Source: Rhizobium sp. AAP43 (GTDB lineage Bacteria > Pseudomonadota > Alphaproteobacteria > Rhizobiales > Rhizobiaceae). Taken from it: 64,000 nucleotides of DNA. The notes below the pieces were generated by a model. That model was not told the origin of the DNA. It saw only the letters and a list, made by a program, of their open reading frames with translations, and made no database searches. The position numbers and the translations under genes are program-made. Below, one piece after another: positions 51,522 to 61,681 of this stretch. The stretch is from assembly GCF_001296045.1 (NCBI RefSeq), contig NZ_LJHS01000026.1, forward strand, positions 1-64,000. Direction: 5' to 3'. Within the stretch, counting starts at the first letter, position 1, and each line of letters begins with the position of its first letter.

Positions 51522-51998
51522 ATGCGACGCGTCCTTTCCGCTGCCGCCCTTGTGCTGTTGATGTCCGCCCCGGTGTCCATAGCCGAGGATATCGACCAAT
51601 TGCCGGTGACAGCCACCTTCGTGGTCAGCGGCGGCTTCTGGCAGGCAGGCCCCGAAGGCTTACCGCTTGCCGGCGTTGGCACGACAGCGACGGGCAGCGG
51701 TTACTACAAGCTGGTCGCCATTCGCCAGCCAGATCGCACGGCGCGGGTCTTTTTGCAGATGGTCAGCGCGGGTGAGGCCGGCCCGAAACTCGTCGAGAGC
51801 GTGGAACTGGAAGAATTCACCGCGATCCGGCCTTATGTCACCGGCATCCAGCCCGAAAGCATGACTGGCGTCGCGGGAACGCCCGGCTTTTTTGCCACCG
51901 TCTATCTGAGGACCGATCCGCAGAGCGAGCGCGTCGAGGAATGGACAGTGCTGATCGACGATCTCGGAGACATCAGGGTCGAGCGGGCGAGCAATTGA
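51522..51998 (+). CDS. Secreted protein of unknown function (158 aa)
   Basis: The start at 51522 gives a signal peptide (MRRVLSAAALVLLMSAPVSI, A|ED). The mature part is beta-rich (LPVTATFVVSGGFWQAG, GSGYYKLVAIRQPDRTARVF). Family not recognised; it looks like a conserved rhizobial periplasmic protein following nadK. The terminator at 52041-52080 lies beyond it. Confidence 0.85.
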   Translation: MRRVLSAAALVLLMSAPVSIAEDIDQLPVTATFVVSGGFWQAGPEGLPLAGVGTTATGSGYYKLVAIRQPDRTARVFLQMVSAGEAGPKLVESVELEEFTAIRPYVTGIQPESMTGVAGTPGFFATVYLRTDPQSERVEEWTVLIDDLGDIRVERASN

Positions 51999-52040
51999 CC
52001 CACCTGCTCTTCTGACAGCTTTCGCTGATAGCCGATCGAA

Positions 52041-52080
52041 ACAAAAGAAAAAAAGGCGGGGCGCCTCGGCACCCCGCCTT
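52041..52080 (-). terminator. Rho-independent terminator of prfB
   Basis: AAGGCGGGG (52053-52061) pairs with CCCCGCCTT (52072-52080). On the minus strand the stem is followed by a run of T (complement of the A-rich 52041-52054), so it terminates prfB 30 bp after its stop. It may also slow transcription from the left. Confidence 0.85.
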
Positions 52081-52111
52081 CTCTTCATCCATAACCCAGT
52101 TTCTCTGCCCT

Positions 52112-53240
52112 TCAGTCGATGTCTGCGACTTCCGATGCCTTGCCGCTGATCCGGTGAGCAAGGGCGGCCTCCATGAACTCGTTCAGTTCGCCGTTCAAAA
52201 CGCTGTCCGGATCGGTGCTTTCAACACCGGTGCGCAGGTCCTTCACCAGCTGGTACGGCTGCAGAACGTAAGAGCGGATCTGATGGCCCCAACCGATATC
52301 CGTCTTGGAGGCGGCTTCGGCATTGGCTGCCTCTTCACGCTTCTTCAGCTCGACTTCGTAAAGGCGGGCGCGCAACATATCCCAAGCCTTGGCGCGGTTC
52401 TTGTGCTGCGAGCGTTCCTGCTGGCAGGCAACTGCGATACCGGTTGGAATATGCGTGATACGCACGGCCGAGTCTGTGGTGTTGACGTGCTGACCACCCG
52501 CACCGGACGAACGATAGGTGTCGATGCGGCAGTCGCTTTCGTTGATCTCGATCTGGATCGAGTCGTCGACCACTGGGTAAACCCAGATCGACGAAAAGGA
52601 CGTGTGGCGGCGCGCATTCGAATCGTAGGGCGATATGCGGACCAAGCGGTGAACGCCCGATTCCGTTTTCATCCAACCATAAGCATTGTGGCCCTTGACC
52701 AGAATGGTCGCAGACTTGATGCCGGCTTCTTCGCCATCGTGCACTTCCAGCACTTCCACCTTGAAGCCCGAGCGCTCGGCCCAGCGGGTATACATGCGCA
52801 GAAGCATGTTCGCCCAGTCCTGGCTCTCCGTGCCGCCGGCGCCGGAATGGACTTCGACATAGGTGTCATTGCCATCGGCTTCGCCAGACAGCATGGCCTC
52901 GACCTGACGCCGTGCAGCTTCGGTCTTGAGTGCCTTGAGCTGGTCCTCGGCATCCTTGATGACCGATTCGTCGCCCTCTTCCTCGCCCATCTCGATCAGC
53001 TCGATGTTGTCCTTCATCGCCTGTTCGAGACGCTTGACGCCTGCAATGCTATCATCCAGCTGCTGGCGCTCGCGCATCAGCTTCTGGGCTTCCTGGGCAT
53101 CATTCCAGAGGTTGGGATCCTCTGCCTTGTTGTTCAACCAGTCCAGTCGTCTTATCGCCTGATCCCAGTCAAAGATGCCTCCTCAGCAGGCTTATGGCCT
53201 GCTTGATTTCGTCGACTACGTTCTCGATTTCGTTGCGCAT
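52112..53240 (-). CDS. prfB: Peptide chain release factor 2 with programmed +1 frameshift
   Basis: The gene is split: codons 1-23 (53240-53172, [20 protein letters not shown] then RHL) end at an in-frame TGA; shifting +1 at CTT-TGA-C continues [19 protein letters not shown] to 52112 for 375 aa in all. An AGGAGG Shine-Dalgarno stimulates the shift just before CTT, the classic autoregulation of RF2 in which low RF2 favours frameshifting. The catalytic GGQ is in [16 protein letters not shown]2 releases peptides at UAA and UGA. Confidence 0.97.
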
Positions 53241-53346
53241 GCGTCCGGTCTCAACCTCGTGGCAGCTGGTGAAAAAATCTGGCCCTCGCATAGTTGCGCC
53301 CGGCCCTGATGTAAAGGGCCGGGTCATCGCGAGAGGTCTCGAAGGA

Positions 53347-55800
53347 TCAGAAGAGGCCGCCGGATCCCGAGGTCACGGCCTGGTTCGCCTGGGGCGATTC
53401 GCGCAGGATTTCTTCCGGCGGCGCATAGCCGTCCATGCCGATGACCGAGAGCGTATCGGCCGGACCGGTGCCGGGCTTGAAGGCTTCGATGATCGTATCC
53501 GGTTCGCCTTCGAGCGCGAACATGCCCGTCGTACGGTTGACGGCGATGAAGCTCATGCCTTCCGGTACGAAGAACTTCCCAGGAGGCGTGTTGGCCGTCG
53601 CCTTCTGCATGAAATCGTTGAAGATCGGGGCGGCCAGCGAACCACCGGTCGAGCCACGGCCAAGCGGGGCCGGTGTATCGAAGCCGATATAGACGCCGGC
53701 AACCAGATCCGGCGTATAGCCGACGAACCACGCGTCCTTCTCGTCATTCGAGGTACCGGTCTTGCCTGCGACCGGGCGGTCGAGCTTGATCTTGCCGGCT
53801 GCCGTTCCACGCGTGATGACACCTTCCATCATCGAGGTAATCTGGTAGGCGGTCATCGGGTCGAGAACCTGGTCACGGTTGTCAACGACAACAGGCTCTT
53901 CCTGTCCGGCAAAACGATCGGCATTGCAGGTCTGGCAGATCTGGTCTTCATGGCGGAAGATGGTCTTGCCGTGGCGGTCCTGGATACGGTCGATGAGGGT
54001 CGGCTTGATCTGCTTGCCACCATTGGCAAAGACGGCATAGGCCGAGACCATGCGCAGCACCGTCGTTTCGCCGGAGCCCAGCGACATCGATAGCACCGGG
54101 TTCATCTTGTCATAGACACCGAAGCGCTCGGCATATTCGGCAACGAGGTTCATGCCCATGTCGTTGGCAAGGCGCACCGTCATGAGGTTTCGCGACTTTT
54201 CGATCCCCATGCGCAGCGTCTGGGGACCGGCCGAGCCGCCACCATAGTTCTGCGGACGCCAGACCTCGCCACCGGCGACGAACTCGACCGGCGCATCGAG
54301 GATGACGGAGGCCGGCGTATAGCCGGTATCGAGTGCTGCGGCATAGACGAACGGCTTGAACGAAGAGCCCGGCTGGCGCATCGCCTGCGTCGCACGGTTG
54401 AACTCCGACTGGGCATAGGAGAAGCCGCCGGCTACGGCCAGAACGCGCCCCGTATGTGGGTCCATCGCAACAATGCCGCCCTGAACACGGGGGAGCTGGC
54501 GTAGGCGATAGCGGTTGCTGCCCTCTTCCACTTGCTGCACATAGACGACATCACCAGCAGACAGAACGCCTTCAGGCGACTTGGCGGACTTGCGATCCGG
54601 ATCGGCAGAGCGATAGGCCCATTCCATGTCCTTTGGCGCGATACGCGCCCGCTCCCGGTCTCCAAGCACCCTGCCCCCGGCTTCCTTGGCAGGCTGCAAG
54701 CCAATATCAACGCCATCGGAGGAAGCGTCGAGCACGACCGCGACCTTCCATTCCGGCACATCGGACAGAGCCGGAACGTCGGCAAGCGGAACACCCCAAT
54801 CGCCATCCATCGGGATCTTCTTCACCGGGCCGCGGAAACCGCGGCGCTGGTCGTAGGTCAGCAGCGCGGACTGCAGTGCAGACCGGGCGGCCTTCTGCAT
54901 GTCAGGATCAAGCGAGGTGCGCACGGACAGGCCACCCTCGTAGAGAGCCTCGTCGCCGTAGCGCTCGATCAGCTGACGACGGACTTCCTCGGAGAAGTAA
55001 TCGGACGCAAAAAGATAGGAACCGGTGCGGCGAAGATTGACGCCGAGTGGCTGCTTCTTGGCCTCTTCCCCTTCGTCGCGCGCGACGAAACCGTTTTCCA
55101 CCATTCGGTCGATAACCCAGTTGCGGCGCTCAAGCGCTGCTGCCTCGCGGCGGAACGGATGATAATTGGCCGGCCCCTTGGGTAGGGAGGCGAGATAGGC
55201 CGTTTCGGCGATCGTCAGTTCGGTGACCGACTTGTCAAAATAAGTCAGCGCCGCACTGGCGATACCATAGGAATTCAGTCCGAAGAAAATCTCATTCAGA
55301 TAGAGCTCAAGGATCTTGTCCTTCGAATAGGCCTGCTCGATACGGAAGGAGAGAATGGCTTCCTTGACCTTGCGGTCCATGGTCTGGTCGGCGCTCAGAA
55401 GAAAGTTCTTCGCCACCTGCTGGGTGATCGTCGACGCACCGACCGGGCGGCGGCCGGAGCCGAAATTCTGCAGGTTGACCAGAATAGCGCGACCAAGGCC
55501 GGTAATGTCGACGCCGGGGTGGTTGTAGAAATTCTTGTCTTCAGCCGAAAGGAAGGCAGCCTTCACCCGGTCGGGGATGGCCTGAATTGGAAGGAACAGG
55601 CGGCGTTCGCGGGCATATTCCGCCATCAGCGCGCCGTTGCCGGCATGGATACGCGTGGTCACTGGCGGTTCGTAACTCGCCAACACCTCGAAGTCCGGCA
55701 AGTCGCGGCTGACGCCGTGCAGATAGACGGCAACGGCTGCCGCCACGCACAGTGCCAGAACGGATGCCAATCCGAAGAGATATCCAATCAGTCTGATCAT
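53347..55800 (-). CDS. mrcA: Penicillin-binding protein 1A (transglycosylase/transpeptidase)
   Basis: 817 aa. An N-terminal membrane anchor (residues about 5-27) precedes the glycosyltransferase domain with SAEDKNFYNHPGVD (Glu87 catalytic), GASTITQQVAKN and KEAILSFRIEQAYSK. The transpeptidase domain shows the SxxK motif in QPGSSFKPF (near 480), and KTGTS near 680. It polymerises and cross-links peptidoglycan. It sits between amiC and prfB on the same strand, the usual rhizobial order amiC-mrcA-prfB. The 106-bp gap to prfB has no gene. Confidence 0.96.
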   Translation of the reverse strand: MIRLIGYLFGLASVLALCVAAAVAVYLHGVSRDLPDFEVLASYEPPVTTRIHAGNGALMAEYARERRLFLPIQAIPDRVKAAFLSAEDKNFYNHPGVDITGLGRAILVNLQNFGSGRRPVGASTITQQVAKNFLLSADQTMDRKVKEAILSFRIEQAYSKDKILELYLNEIFFGLNSYGIASAALTYFDKSVTELTIAETAYLASLPKGPANYHPFRREAAALERRNWVIDRMVENGFVARDEGEEAKKQPLGVNLRRTGSYLFASDYFSEEVRRQLIERYGDEALYEGGLSVRTSLDPDMQKAARSALQSALLTYDQRRGFRGPVKKIPMDGDWGVPLADVPALSDVPEWKVAVVLDASSDGVDIGLQPAKEAGGRVLGDRERARIAPKDMEWAYRSADPDRKSAKSPEGVLSAGDVVYVQQVEEGSNRYRLRQLPRVQGGIVAMDPHTGRVLAVAGGFSYAQSEFNRATQAMRQPGSSFKPFVYAAALDTGYTPASVILDAPVEFVAGGEVWRPQNYGGGSAGPQTLRMGIEKSRNLMTVRLANDMGMNLVAEYAERFGVYDKMNPVLSMSLGSGETTVLRMVSAYAVFANGGKQIKPTLIDRIQDRHGKTIFRHEDQICQTCNADRFAGQEEPVVVDNRDQVLDPMTAYQITSMMEGVITRGTAAGKIKLDRPVAGKTGTSNDEKDAWFVGYTPDLVAGVYIGFDTPAPLGRGSTGGSLAAPIFNDFMQKATANTPPGKFFVPEGMSFIAVNRTTGMFALEGEPDTIIEAFKPGTGPADTLSVIGMDGYAPPEEILRESPQANQAVTSGSGGLF

Positions 55801-56056
55801 GTTTCCGCTACCGGGTCCGACTTCAGGTACAGCGCGCCGCCATCAGCTTTGCACATCCCGTGGCGTTTTGCACGTCGCGCCATGGATGACAAGACGGTCA
55901 AAGCGCCGGACGAGCTTGCGATTCACCGCTGGCCGCCATCAGGGTTCGAGGAAACGGGGTGCGGTCACAATGTGAGGAAAATAGGGCGTTCCGGCCAAGC
56001 GGCAAAGCGAAGCACCGGAAGGCGCGCCGCAGTCCACAGCTGGCTGGACATGTGGA

Positions 56057-57298
56057 TCAACCGCCGTTGACCATCAGTGGCGCCCGATAGCGCCGGATGG
56101 CCTCGACGAGGAGGTCGGCGACCTTGTCCCGCCACTTGTCATCGAGCAGCAGTTTCTCGTCCTCCTTATTGGAGAGGAATCCAAGCTCGAGCAGAATGGA
56201 CGGCACATCCGGGGCCTGCAGCACGCGGAAACCCGCATGGCGGTGGGGATTGTTGATGAGCGAGATCTGCCCCTCGAAGGACTGGACCACCGCCTGCGCC
56301 ATCGAGATCGAAAACGCCTGCGTTTCCCGCCGTGTCAGGTCGAGCAGGATGTCGTTGACCTCTGCCGTTTCGGTTGGAAGGGCGACGCCGCCGATCGCAT
56401 CGGAAAGGTTTTCGCGCTCGGCAAGCTGCGCGGCCGTATGGTCGGACGCCTTGTCGGAGATCGTGTAGACGGTCGCGCCACGGGTATCGGCCTGGCGAAG
56501 CGTATCGGCGTGGAGGGAGATCAGGAGATCAGCCCCCTGGCGACGCGCAATCAGCACGCGCTCGGACAGAGACAGGAACCGATCGTCGCTGCGGGTCAGG
56601 ACTGCGCGAATGCCCGCTTCGCCCGACAATCGCTCATGCAAGGATTTGGCAAAGGCAAGCGTGATCTCTTTTTCAGCGGTGCGGGTTCCAGCTCCCGTGG
56701 CGCCCGCATCGATGCCACCATGCCCCGCATCGATGGCGATCACAAATTCGTGCGACGGCTCGACAGCGACCTCGTCGGTGACGCTTGGAGCATCATCGGC
56801 ACTCCAGGCCTGCGTCTTGACCAGTTCAGCAAACTCCTCAGCTGGCACCAATTCCGCATCCAGGACGAGACGGTAACCGTTACCCTCGTCATTGGCCCTG
56901 ACGTCCGAAACAACGAAACGGGCGGGGCGTGCGGCCGTCAGCACGATGCGGGCAGATTGATGATCGACAGAGCCGTAGCGAATGTCGCTGAACAACCCGG
57001 TCGCCCCAAGGCTTCCCTCATCGAAGGCAAAGGCGGTGGCGGGCAGATCAACCACAATCCTGTCCGGATGGGCGATGTAGCGCAGCGCGACATCAGGCCG
57101 ACCGTCAAAATCTATGACGATTCGTGTGCGGGCATCGTCTCCAGCGATGCGGGCGGCATAGGCCACCAACGGAGCAGATGCACTCGCCTCAGCCTTTGCC
57201 TCGTCAACCGCCATTGCGGGCGCGAAGCTCCCCTGCCCCAGCGACATGGCAATGACGGTTAATACGATTCGAAATTTTCGCCCCACAAGGTTCACCAT
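56057..57298 (-). CDS. amiC: N-acetylmuramoyl-L-alanine amidase with AMIN domain
   Basis: About 413 aa from the ATG at 57298, which places a signal peptide first (MVNLVGRKFRIVLTVIAMSL, ending AMA). An in-frame start at 57382 is the alternative. An AMIN domain (TRIVIDFDGRPDVALRYIAH) targets the septum; the Amidase_3 domain has IDAGHGGIDAGATG, E in KEITLAF, LLISLHADT and LELGFLSNKEDE, the Zn ligands and catalytic Glu. It cleaves septal peptidoglycan at division. Same strand as mrcA. Confidence 0.94.
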   Translation of the reverse strand: MVNLVGRKFRIVLTVIAMSLGQGSFAPAMAVDEAKAEASASAPLVAYAARIAGDDARTRIVIDFDGRPDVALRYIAHPDRIVVDLPATAFAFDEGSLGATGLFSDIRYGSVDHQSARIVLTAARPARFVVSDVRANDEGNGYRLVLDAELVPAEEFAELVKTQAWSADDAPSVTDEVAVEPSHEFVIAIDAGHGGIDAGATGAGTRTAEKEITLAFAKSLHERLSGEAGIRAVLTRSDDRFLSLSERVLIARRQGADLLISLHADTLRQADTRGATVYTISDKASDHTAAQLAERENLSDAIGGVALPTETAEVNDILLDLTRRETQAFSISMAQAVVQSFEGQISLINNPHRHAGFRVLQAPDVPSILLELGFLSNKEDEKLLLDDKWRDKVADLLVEAIRRYRAPLMVNGG

Positions 57299-57382
57299 CG
57301 CCCCACTCGTGCTCGTGACCAAGGCCGCTTCCAGTCTTTTCCTCAAGGTCTCAGTGACCGCCATCACAAAAGCGAAATTCAA

Positions 57383-57993
57383 AGATGTCGCTCAGCCTGC
57401 AGGCCCCATCGACCGATTGTGACCGAAACATGACTGCAAAATCACGTCATTCAGCACAGCCAGAAAGCGAATCGTGGCGCCTGAGCCACCCCGTCTAATC
57501 GACTGCCTTTACGGCGTAAATCCGTTTGCTCTTGCTATTGTGAAGGATAATACATACAACGCAAGCGAGGGATAAGAGTGCAAACGGGATAGGATTTCCG
57601 TCACGGCTGCCAACCTCAGACAATGGATTTGGCGCCTGTCCAACGGGAAGTTCATCCGCCGTCGTCGCACTCTGTCCTGAAACTGGTTCAACACGCCGGC
57701 AATGCCGGCACCCAACGGTGGGTTTCCACCAACGGCTCTTCAAGAGCATTCATCGGATCCCAGGCGGATCCATATCATAGTCGTAGACGTACGGTTTTCG
57801 ATGTTGTTGCGGCAGGTTGACATAGTCACGAACGGACCGGGATCAATTGATTTCCCGATGCCCGTGCGGTCGCCGCAAACCCTGTTCCCCGTGCGTTTCC
57901 TTTCTTATCCGTCGCATCGTTTGCCAGGGGCCCGCCGCTTTGTTCAGAGCGCGGCTGGGTCACCGAACGAATGCGCCGAGGAGCAAAGCTTAA
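57383..57993 (+). promoter_or_regulatory. Long leader/intergenic region upstream of rne
   Basis: About 610 bp with no credible gene. Several overlapping minus-strand frames are poor. Inverted elements and GC-rich clusters occur from 57700. In many bacteria RNase E autoregulates through a long structured 5' UTR, so this region is a candidate for that role. The amiC promoter also lies here. Confidence 0.5.
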
Positions 57994-60921
57994 ATGGCAG
58001 ACAAAATGCTTATCGACGCGTCTCACGAAGAAGAGACCCGCGTTGTCGTCGTCCGCGGTAACCGCATCGAAGAATTCGATTTCGAATCCCAACACAAGAA
58101 GCAGATCCGGGGCAATATCTATCTGGCAAAGGTAACGCGGGTCGAACCCTCGCTACAGGCCGCTTTCGTTGATTACGGCGGCAATCGCCACGGCTTCCTC
58201 GCCTTTGCCGAAATTCACCCGGACTATTACCAGATCCCGCTCGCCGACCGTCAGGCACTTCTTCGAGCCGAGGCCGAAGAACACCGCCGGGAAAACGACG
58301 TCGAAGGCGACGAGATCCTGAGCAGCGATCCTGCCCTTCAGGACCAGCCAGACATTCAGCCCGCAATGCCAGCTCCGGCGCCAGTCGTCGCCGAGGTTGA
58401 AGTTGCGGACGAAGCCGTTTCGGACGAAGCAACTGTGGTCGAGGCTGTCGCCGAAGAGGCGGCTTCAGACGAGACTGCACCGAAGGCCAAGGCCAAGCGG
58501 GTTCGCAAGCCCCGCGCCAAGAAGGCAGCCGCCACAGACGAAGCCGCAACGGAGGCCGGCGACGAAACCGAAGGCGACGACGACGCCAAGGGCGGCACCA
58601 TTGCAGCCATGGTCGACATGGACGAAGTTTCCGAGGAAGCTGGCGGCCGTCGCGGTCGGGGCCGCGACGATGACGATGATGGCGACGATGACGAAGACGG
58701 CCACATCGAAGAAAAGGAAGAAATCGAATCCGTCGGCGCCGAAGACGCCATGGAAGAGGTTCCGGATCGCGTCGTGCGCAAGCCGCGCAAGCAGTATCGC
58801 ATCCAGGAAGTGATCAAGCGCCGGCAGATCCTGCTGGTTCAGGTCGCCAAGGAAGAACGCGGCAACAAGGGTGCCGCTCTCACCACCTATCTGTCGCTTG
58901 CCGGCCGCTACTCGGTTCTGATGCCGAACACGGCACGGGGCGGCGGCATTTCCCGCAAGATCACCAACCCGACCGACCGCAAGCGTCTCAAGGAGATTGC
59001 CCGTGGTCTCGAAGTGCCGCAGGGCATGGGCGTGATCCTGCGCACGGCCGGTGCCAACCGCACCAAGGTCGAGATCAAGCGCGACTTCGAATATCTGATG
59101 CGCCTGTGGGAAAATGTCCGCACGTTGACGCTTGCCTCGACGGCGCCCTGCCTCGTCTATGAAGAAGGATCGCTGATCAAGCGGTCGATCCGCGACCTTT
59201 ACAACAAGGACATTTCCGAGATCGTCGTCTCGGGCGAAGAAGGCTATCGCGAAGCGAAAGACTTCATGAAGATGCTGATGCCGAGCCATGCCAAGGTGGT
59301 TCAGCCCTATCGCGACCTGCATCCGATCTTTTCGCGCTCGGGCATCGAAGGCCAGCTCGACAAGATGCTGCAGCCGCAGGTGACGCTGAAGTCCGGTGGC
59401 TACATCATCATCAACCAGACCGAAGCGCTGGTGTCGATCGACGTCAATTCGGGTCGTTCGACCCGCGAATACTCGATCGAGGACACGGCTCTCCAGACCA
59501 ACCTCGAAGCGGCGGAAGAAGTGGCACGTCAGCTGCGCCTGCGCGACCTGGCTGGCCTGATCGTCATCGACTTCATCGACATGGAAGAAAAGCGCAACAA
59601 CCGCGCCGTCGAGAAGAAACTGAAAGATTGCCTGAAGAACGACCGCGCCCGCATTCAGGTTGGTCGCATCTCGCATTTCGGCCTTCTGGAAATGTCGCGT
59701 CAGCGCATTCGCGCCTCGGTGCTGGAATCAACGACCCAGGTCTGCCCGCACTGCCAGGGCACCGGCCTGATCCGCTCGCAGTCCTCCGTGGCCCTGCATG
59801 TTCTGCGCGGTGTCGAAGAGTTCCTGCTCAAGAGCACGACGCATGACATCATCGTGCATTCGACACCGGAAACGGCGCTCTACCTGCTCAATCAGAAGCG
59901 CGACACCATCGTCGACTATGAAGGCCGCTTCGGCGTTTCCATCGTGATTGATGCCGGCATGCCGGCTCAGCATGGCGGCGCTCAGCACTTCACCATCGAG
60001 CGCGGCGAGGCCGTTGCCAATCCGGTGAAGATCGAGAGCCTGATGTCGCTGATGCCGGAACCGGAAGAGGACGACTACGTTCCAGAGCCGGAGGACGAAG
60101 ACGAAGAAGACGTCATCGTTGCAGCAACCGAGGTTGCCGCACCGGCAGCCGCCGCTGCTGCAAACGGCAATGGTGGTGGCGACGATCAGCAGGGACGCAA
60201 GCGCAAGCGCCGTCGCCGCCGTCGCGGCAAGAACGGCCAGGGTCCGAACGGGCAGCAGCTGTCGGAAGAGAATGGCGCAGACGCCGGTGGTGACGATGAG
60301 GATGACGACGCTGAGGACGGCGACGCCACCGAGACCGAAGCCGAAGTTAGCGCAGACGCTGCCCAGAACGGTGACGAAGAAAGCCAGAAGCGCAAGCGCC
60401 GTCGTCGTGGCAAGCGTGGCGGCCGTCGCAACCGCACTGACGAGGAAGCCTCTGGCCAGATCGCCGAAGGCGAAGGCGATACGGACGATGCTGCCGAGAC
60501 CGAAGATGCATCGGAAGACGGCGAAGCCCCTGTTGAAACGGAAATGACGACCGAAACGGCCGACGTCGCCGAGACCGCAGAAGCGGCCCCGGCACCCAAG
60601 CCGCGCCGGACACGTAAGGCCAAGACACCGGTAGCCGTCGAAGTTGCTGCAACCGAAGCCGAGACCGTCGCTGAACAGGTCACGCTCGAAAAAGCAGCCG
60701 AAGCCGTGGAAGCGCAAGCCGTCGTCGTGGCTGAAGCTGCAGCAGCCATCGTCGAGACAACAAATGTCGAGGAAACGGCTGAGGAGCCCGTTCGGGCGAA
60801 CCGCGCGGCAAGTGCTGCACCGCAGGAGCCGCTCGTCACTTCGACACGCACGACCGAGGAAAACCCTGATGCGCCGAAGCCCAAGAAGGGTGGCTGGTGG
60901 CAGAAGCGCGGCTTCTTCTGA
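57994..60921 (+). CDS. rne: Ribonuclease E
   Basis: 975 aa. The S1 domain begins with ISL-like IYLAKVTRVEPSLQAAFVDY, interrupted by a long acidic/Ala-rich insert (about 100-260). The catalytic RNase E/G core shows VSIDVNSGRSTR and LAGLIVIDFIDME (the metal-binding Asp residues), and the Zn-link CPHCQGTG. The C-terminal 280 aa are intrinsically disordered with RNA-binding Arg-rich blocks (RKRKRRRRRRGKNG, RKRRRRGKRGGRRN) and acidic segments; the end KPKKGGWWQKRGFF is typical of alphaproteobacterial RNase E. It scaffolds the degradosome. Confidence 0.97.
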   Translation: MADKMLIDASHEEETRVVVVRGNRIEEFDFESQHKKQIRGNIYLAKVTRVEPSLQAAFVDYGGNRHGFLAFAEIHPDYYQIPLADRQALLRAEAEEHRRENDVEGDEILSSDPALQDQPDIQPAMPAPAPVVAEVEVADEAVSDEATVVEAVAEEAASDETAPKAKAKRVRKPRAKKAAATDEAATEAGDETEGDDDAKGGTIAAMVDMDEVSEEAGGRRGRGRDDDDDGDDDEDGHIEEKEEIESVGAEDAMEEVPDRVVRKPRKQYRIQEVIKRRQILLVQVAKEERGNKGAALTTYLSLAGRYSVLMPNTARGGGISRKITNPTDRKRLKEIARGLEVPQGMGVILRTAGANRTKVEIKRDFEYLMRLWENVRTLTLASTAPCLVYEEGSLIKRSIRDLYNKDISEIVVSGEEGYREAKDFMKMLMPSHAKVVQPYRDLHPIFSRSGIEGQLDKMLQPQVTLKSGGYIIINQTEALVSIDVNSGRSTREYSIEDTALQTNLEAAEEVARQLRLRDLAGLIVIDFIDMEEKRNNRAVEKKLKDCLKNDRARIQVGRISHFGLLEMSRQRIRASVLESTTQVCPHCQGTGLIRSQSSVALHVLRGVEEFLLKSTTHDIIVHSTPETALYLLNQKRDTIVDYEGRFGVSIVIDAGMPAQHGGAQHFTIERGEAVANPVKIESLMSLMPEPEEDDYVPEPEDEDEEDVIVAATEVAAPAAAAAANGNGGGDDQQGRKRKRRRRRRGKNGQGPNGQQLSEENGADAGGDDEDDDAEDGDATETEAEVSADAAQNGDEESQKRKRRRRGKRGGRRNRTDEEASGQIAEGEGDTDDAAETEDASEDGEAPVETEMTTETADVAETAEAAPAPKPRRTRKAKTPVAVEVAATEAETVAEQVTLEKAAEAVEAQAVVVAEAAAAIVETTNVEETAEEPVRANRAASAAPQEPLVTSTRTTEENPDAPKPKKGGWWQKRGFF

Positions 60922-60947
60922 GACGCAGAGACTAAACCCTGACTTTG

Positions 60948-60980
60948 AAAGGCCCTGCTCATCGCGCGGGGCCTTTTTTT
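60948..60980 (+). terminator. Rho-independent terminator of rne
   Basis: AAAGGCCC (60948-60955) and GGGCCTTT (60969-60976) form a stem followed by T-rich sequence to 60980, 27 bp after the rne stop. The stop of the convergent acetyltransferase gene lies just beyond. Confidence 0.9.
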
Positions 60981-60987
60981 CGTTTAA

Positions 60988-61572
60988 TCAAGATTTCGGT
61001 AGATCACCGTCGGAGAATGCATCCTTGCCGTTCGGCCGCCATCGCTGCATCACCAGTGTCGGCTCATCCATGAAGACCGCCGTGTGCAGAAACTGGTAGC
61101 CGAGTTTTTCGGCAATGCGGATTGAGGCTTTGTGTTCCGGATCGAAGATGCAGACGGAGCGATCTGCGATTGCCCTCTCGTCGATCCAGGCTTGGGCTGC
61201 CAGCATGGCCTCCGTTGCCAGACCTCGTCCATGGGCCTGCCTGGCCAGGACCCAACCCGCCTCCGGGAAGGGACCGAGCGGCGGGACGATGTCGCGCTGA
61301 AAATCGGCAAAGCCGACATCCCCTATATAGGCCCCGGACTGACGCTCTTCGACGGCCCAGTAACCGAAACCCAGCAACTTCCAGTGACCCGCATAGCGCA
61401 GGAGACGTGACCAGGTTTCCGAGCGCGTCGACGGACGACCGAGGATGAAGCGGCAGATTTCCTTGTCGCTCCACAGATCAGCCATGGCCTCAAAATCCTC
61501 GATCCTGTGCGCCCTTAGCAGCAAGCGTTCGGTCAGGATCTCGGGGGCGATGGGAGAAACTCTGCTCGGCAT
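60988..61572 (-). CDS. GNAT-family N-acetyltransferase (RimJ-like)
   Basis: 194 aa. TERLLLRAHRIEDFEAM opens the fold as in RimJ/RimL-type acetyltransferases; EAGWVLARQAHGRGLATEAM contains the acetyl-CoA-binding (R/Q)xxGxA loop, and IFDPEHKASIRIAEKLGYQF is the last conserved block. Substrate unknown (small molecule or protein N-terminus). GGAGATGTC precedes the ATG. Convergent with rne. Confidence 0.9.
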   Translation of the reverse strand: MPSRVSPIAPEILTERLLLRAHRIEDFEAMADLWSDKEICRFILGRPSTRSETWSRLLRYAGHWKLLGFGYWAVEERQSGAYIGDVGFADFQRDIVPPLGPFPEAGWVLARQAHGRGLATEAMLAAQAWIDERAIADRSVCIFDPEHKASIRIAEKLGYQFLHTAVFMDEPTLVMQRWRPNGKDAFSDGDLPKS

Positions 61573-61681
61573 GACATCTCCTTAAAACAGGATCACAACC
61601 CGGAATCCTCCTTTTGCATTGCATCAGGAAAGCGAAACAAAAATCTGAAATATATAGATATCTCTCTAAATCCCAAAACCC

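Noticed and set aside
58356..59676. Long minus-strand frames inside rne (up to 403 aa)
   Set aside because: They are antisense shadows of a GC-rich gene, with Ser/Ala/Val repeats matching the Asp/Glu/Ala repeats of RNase E.
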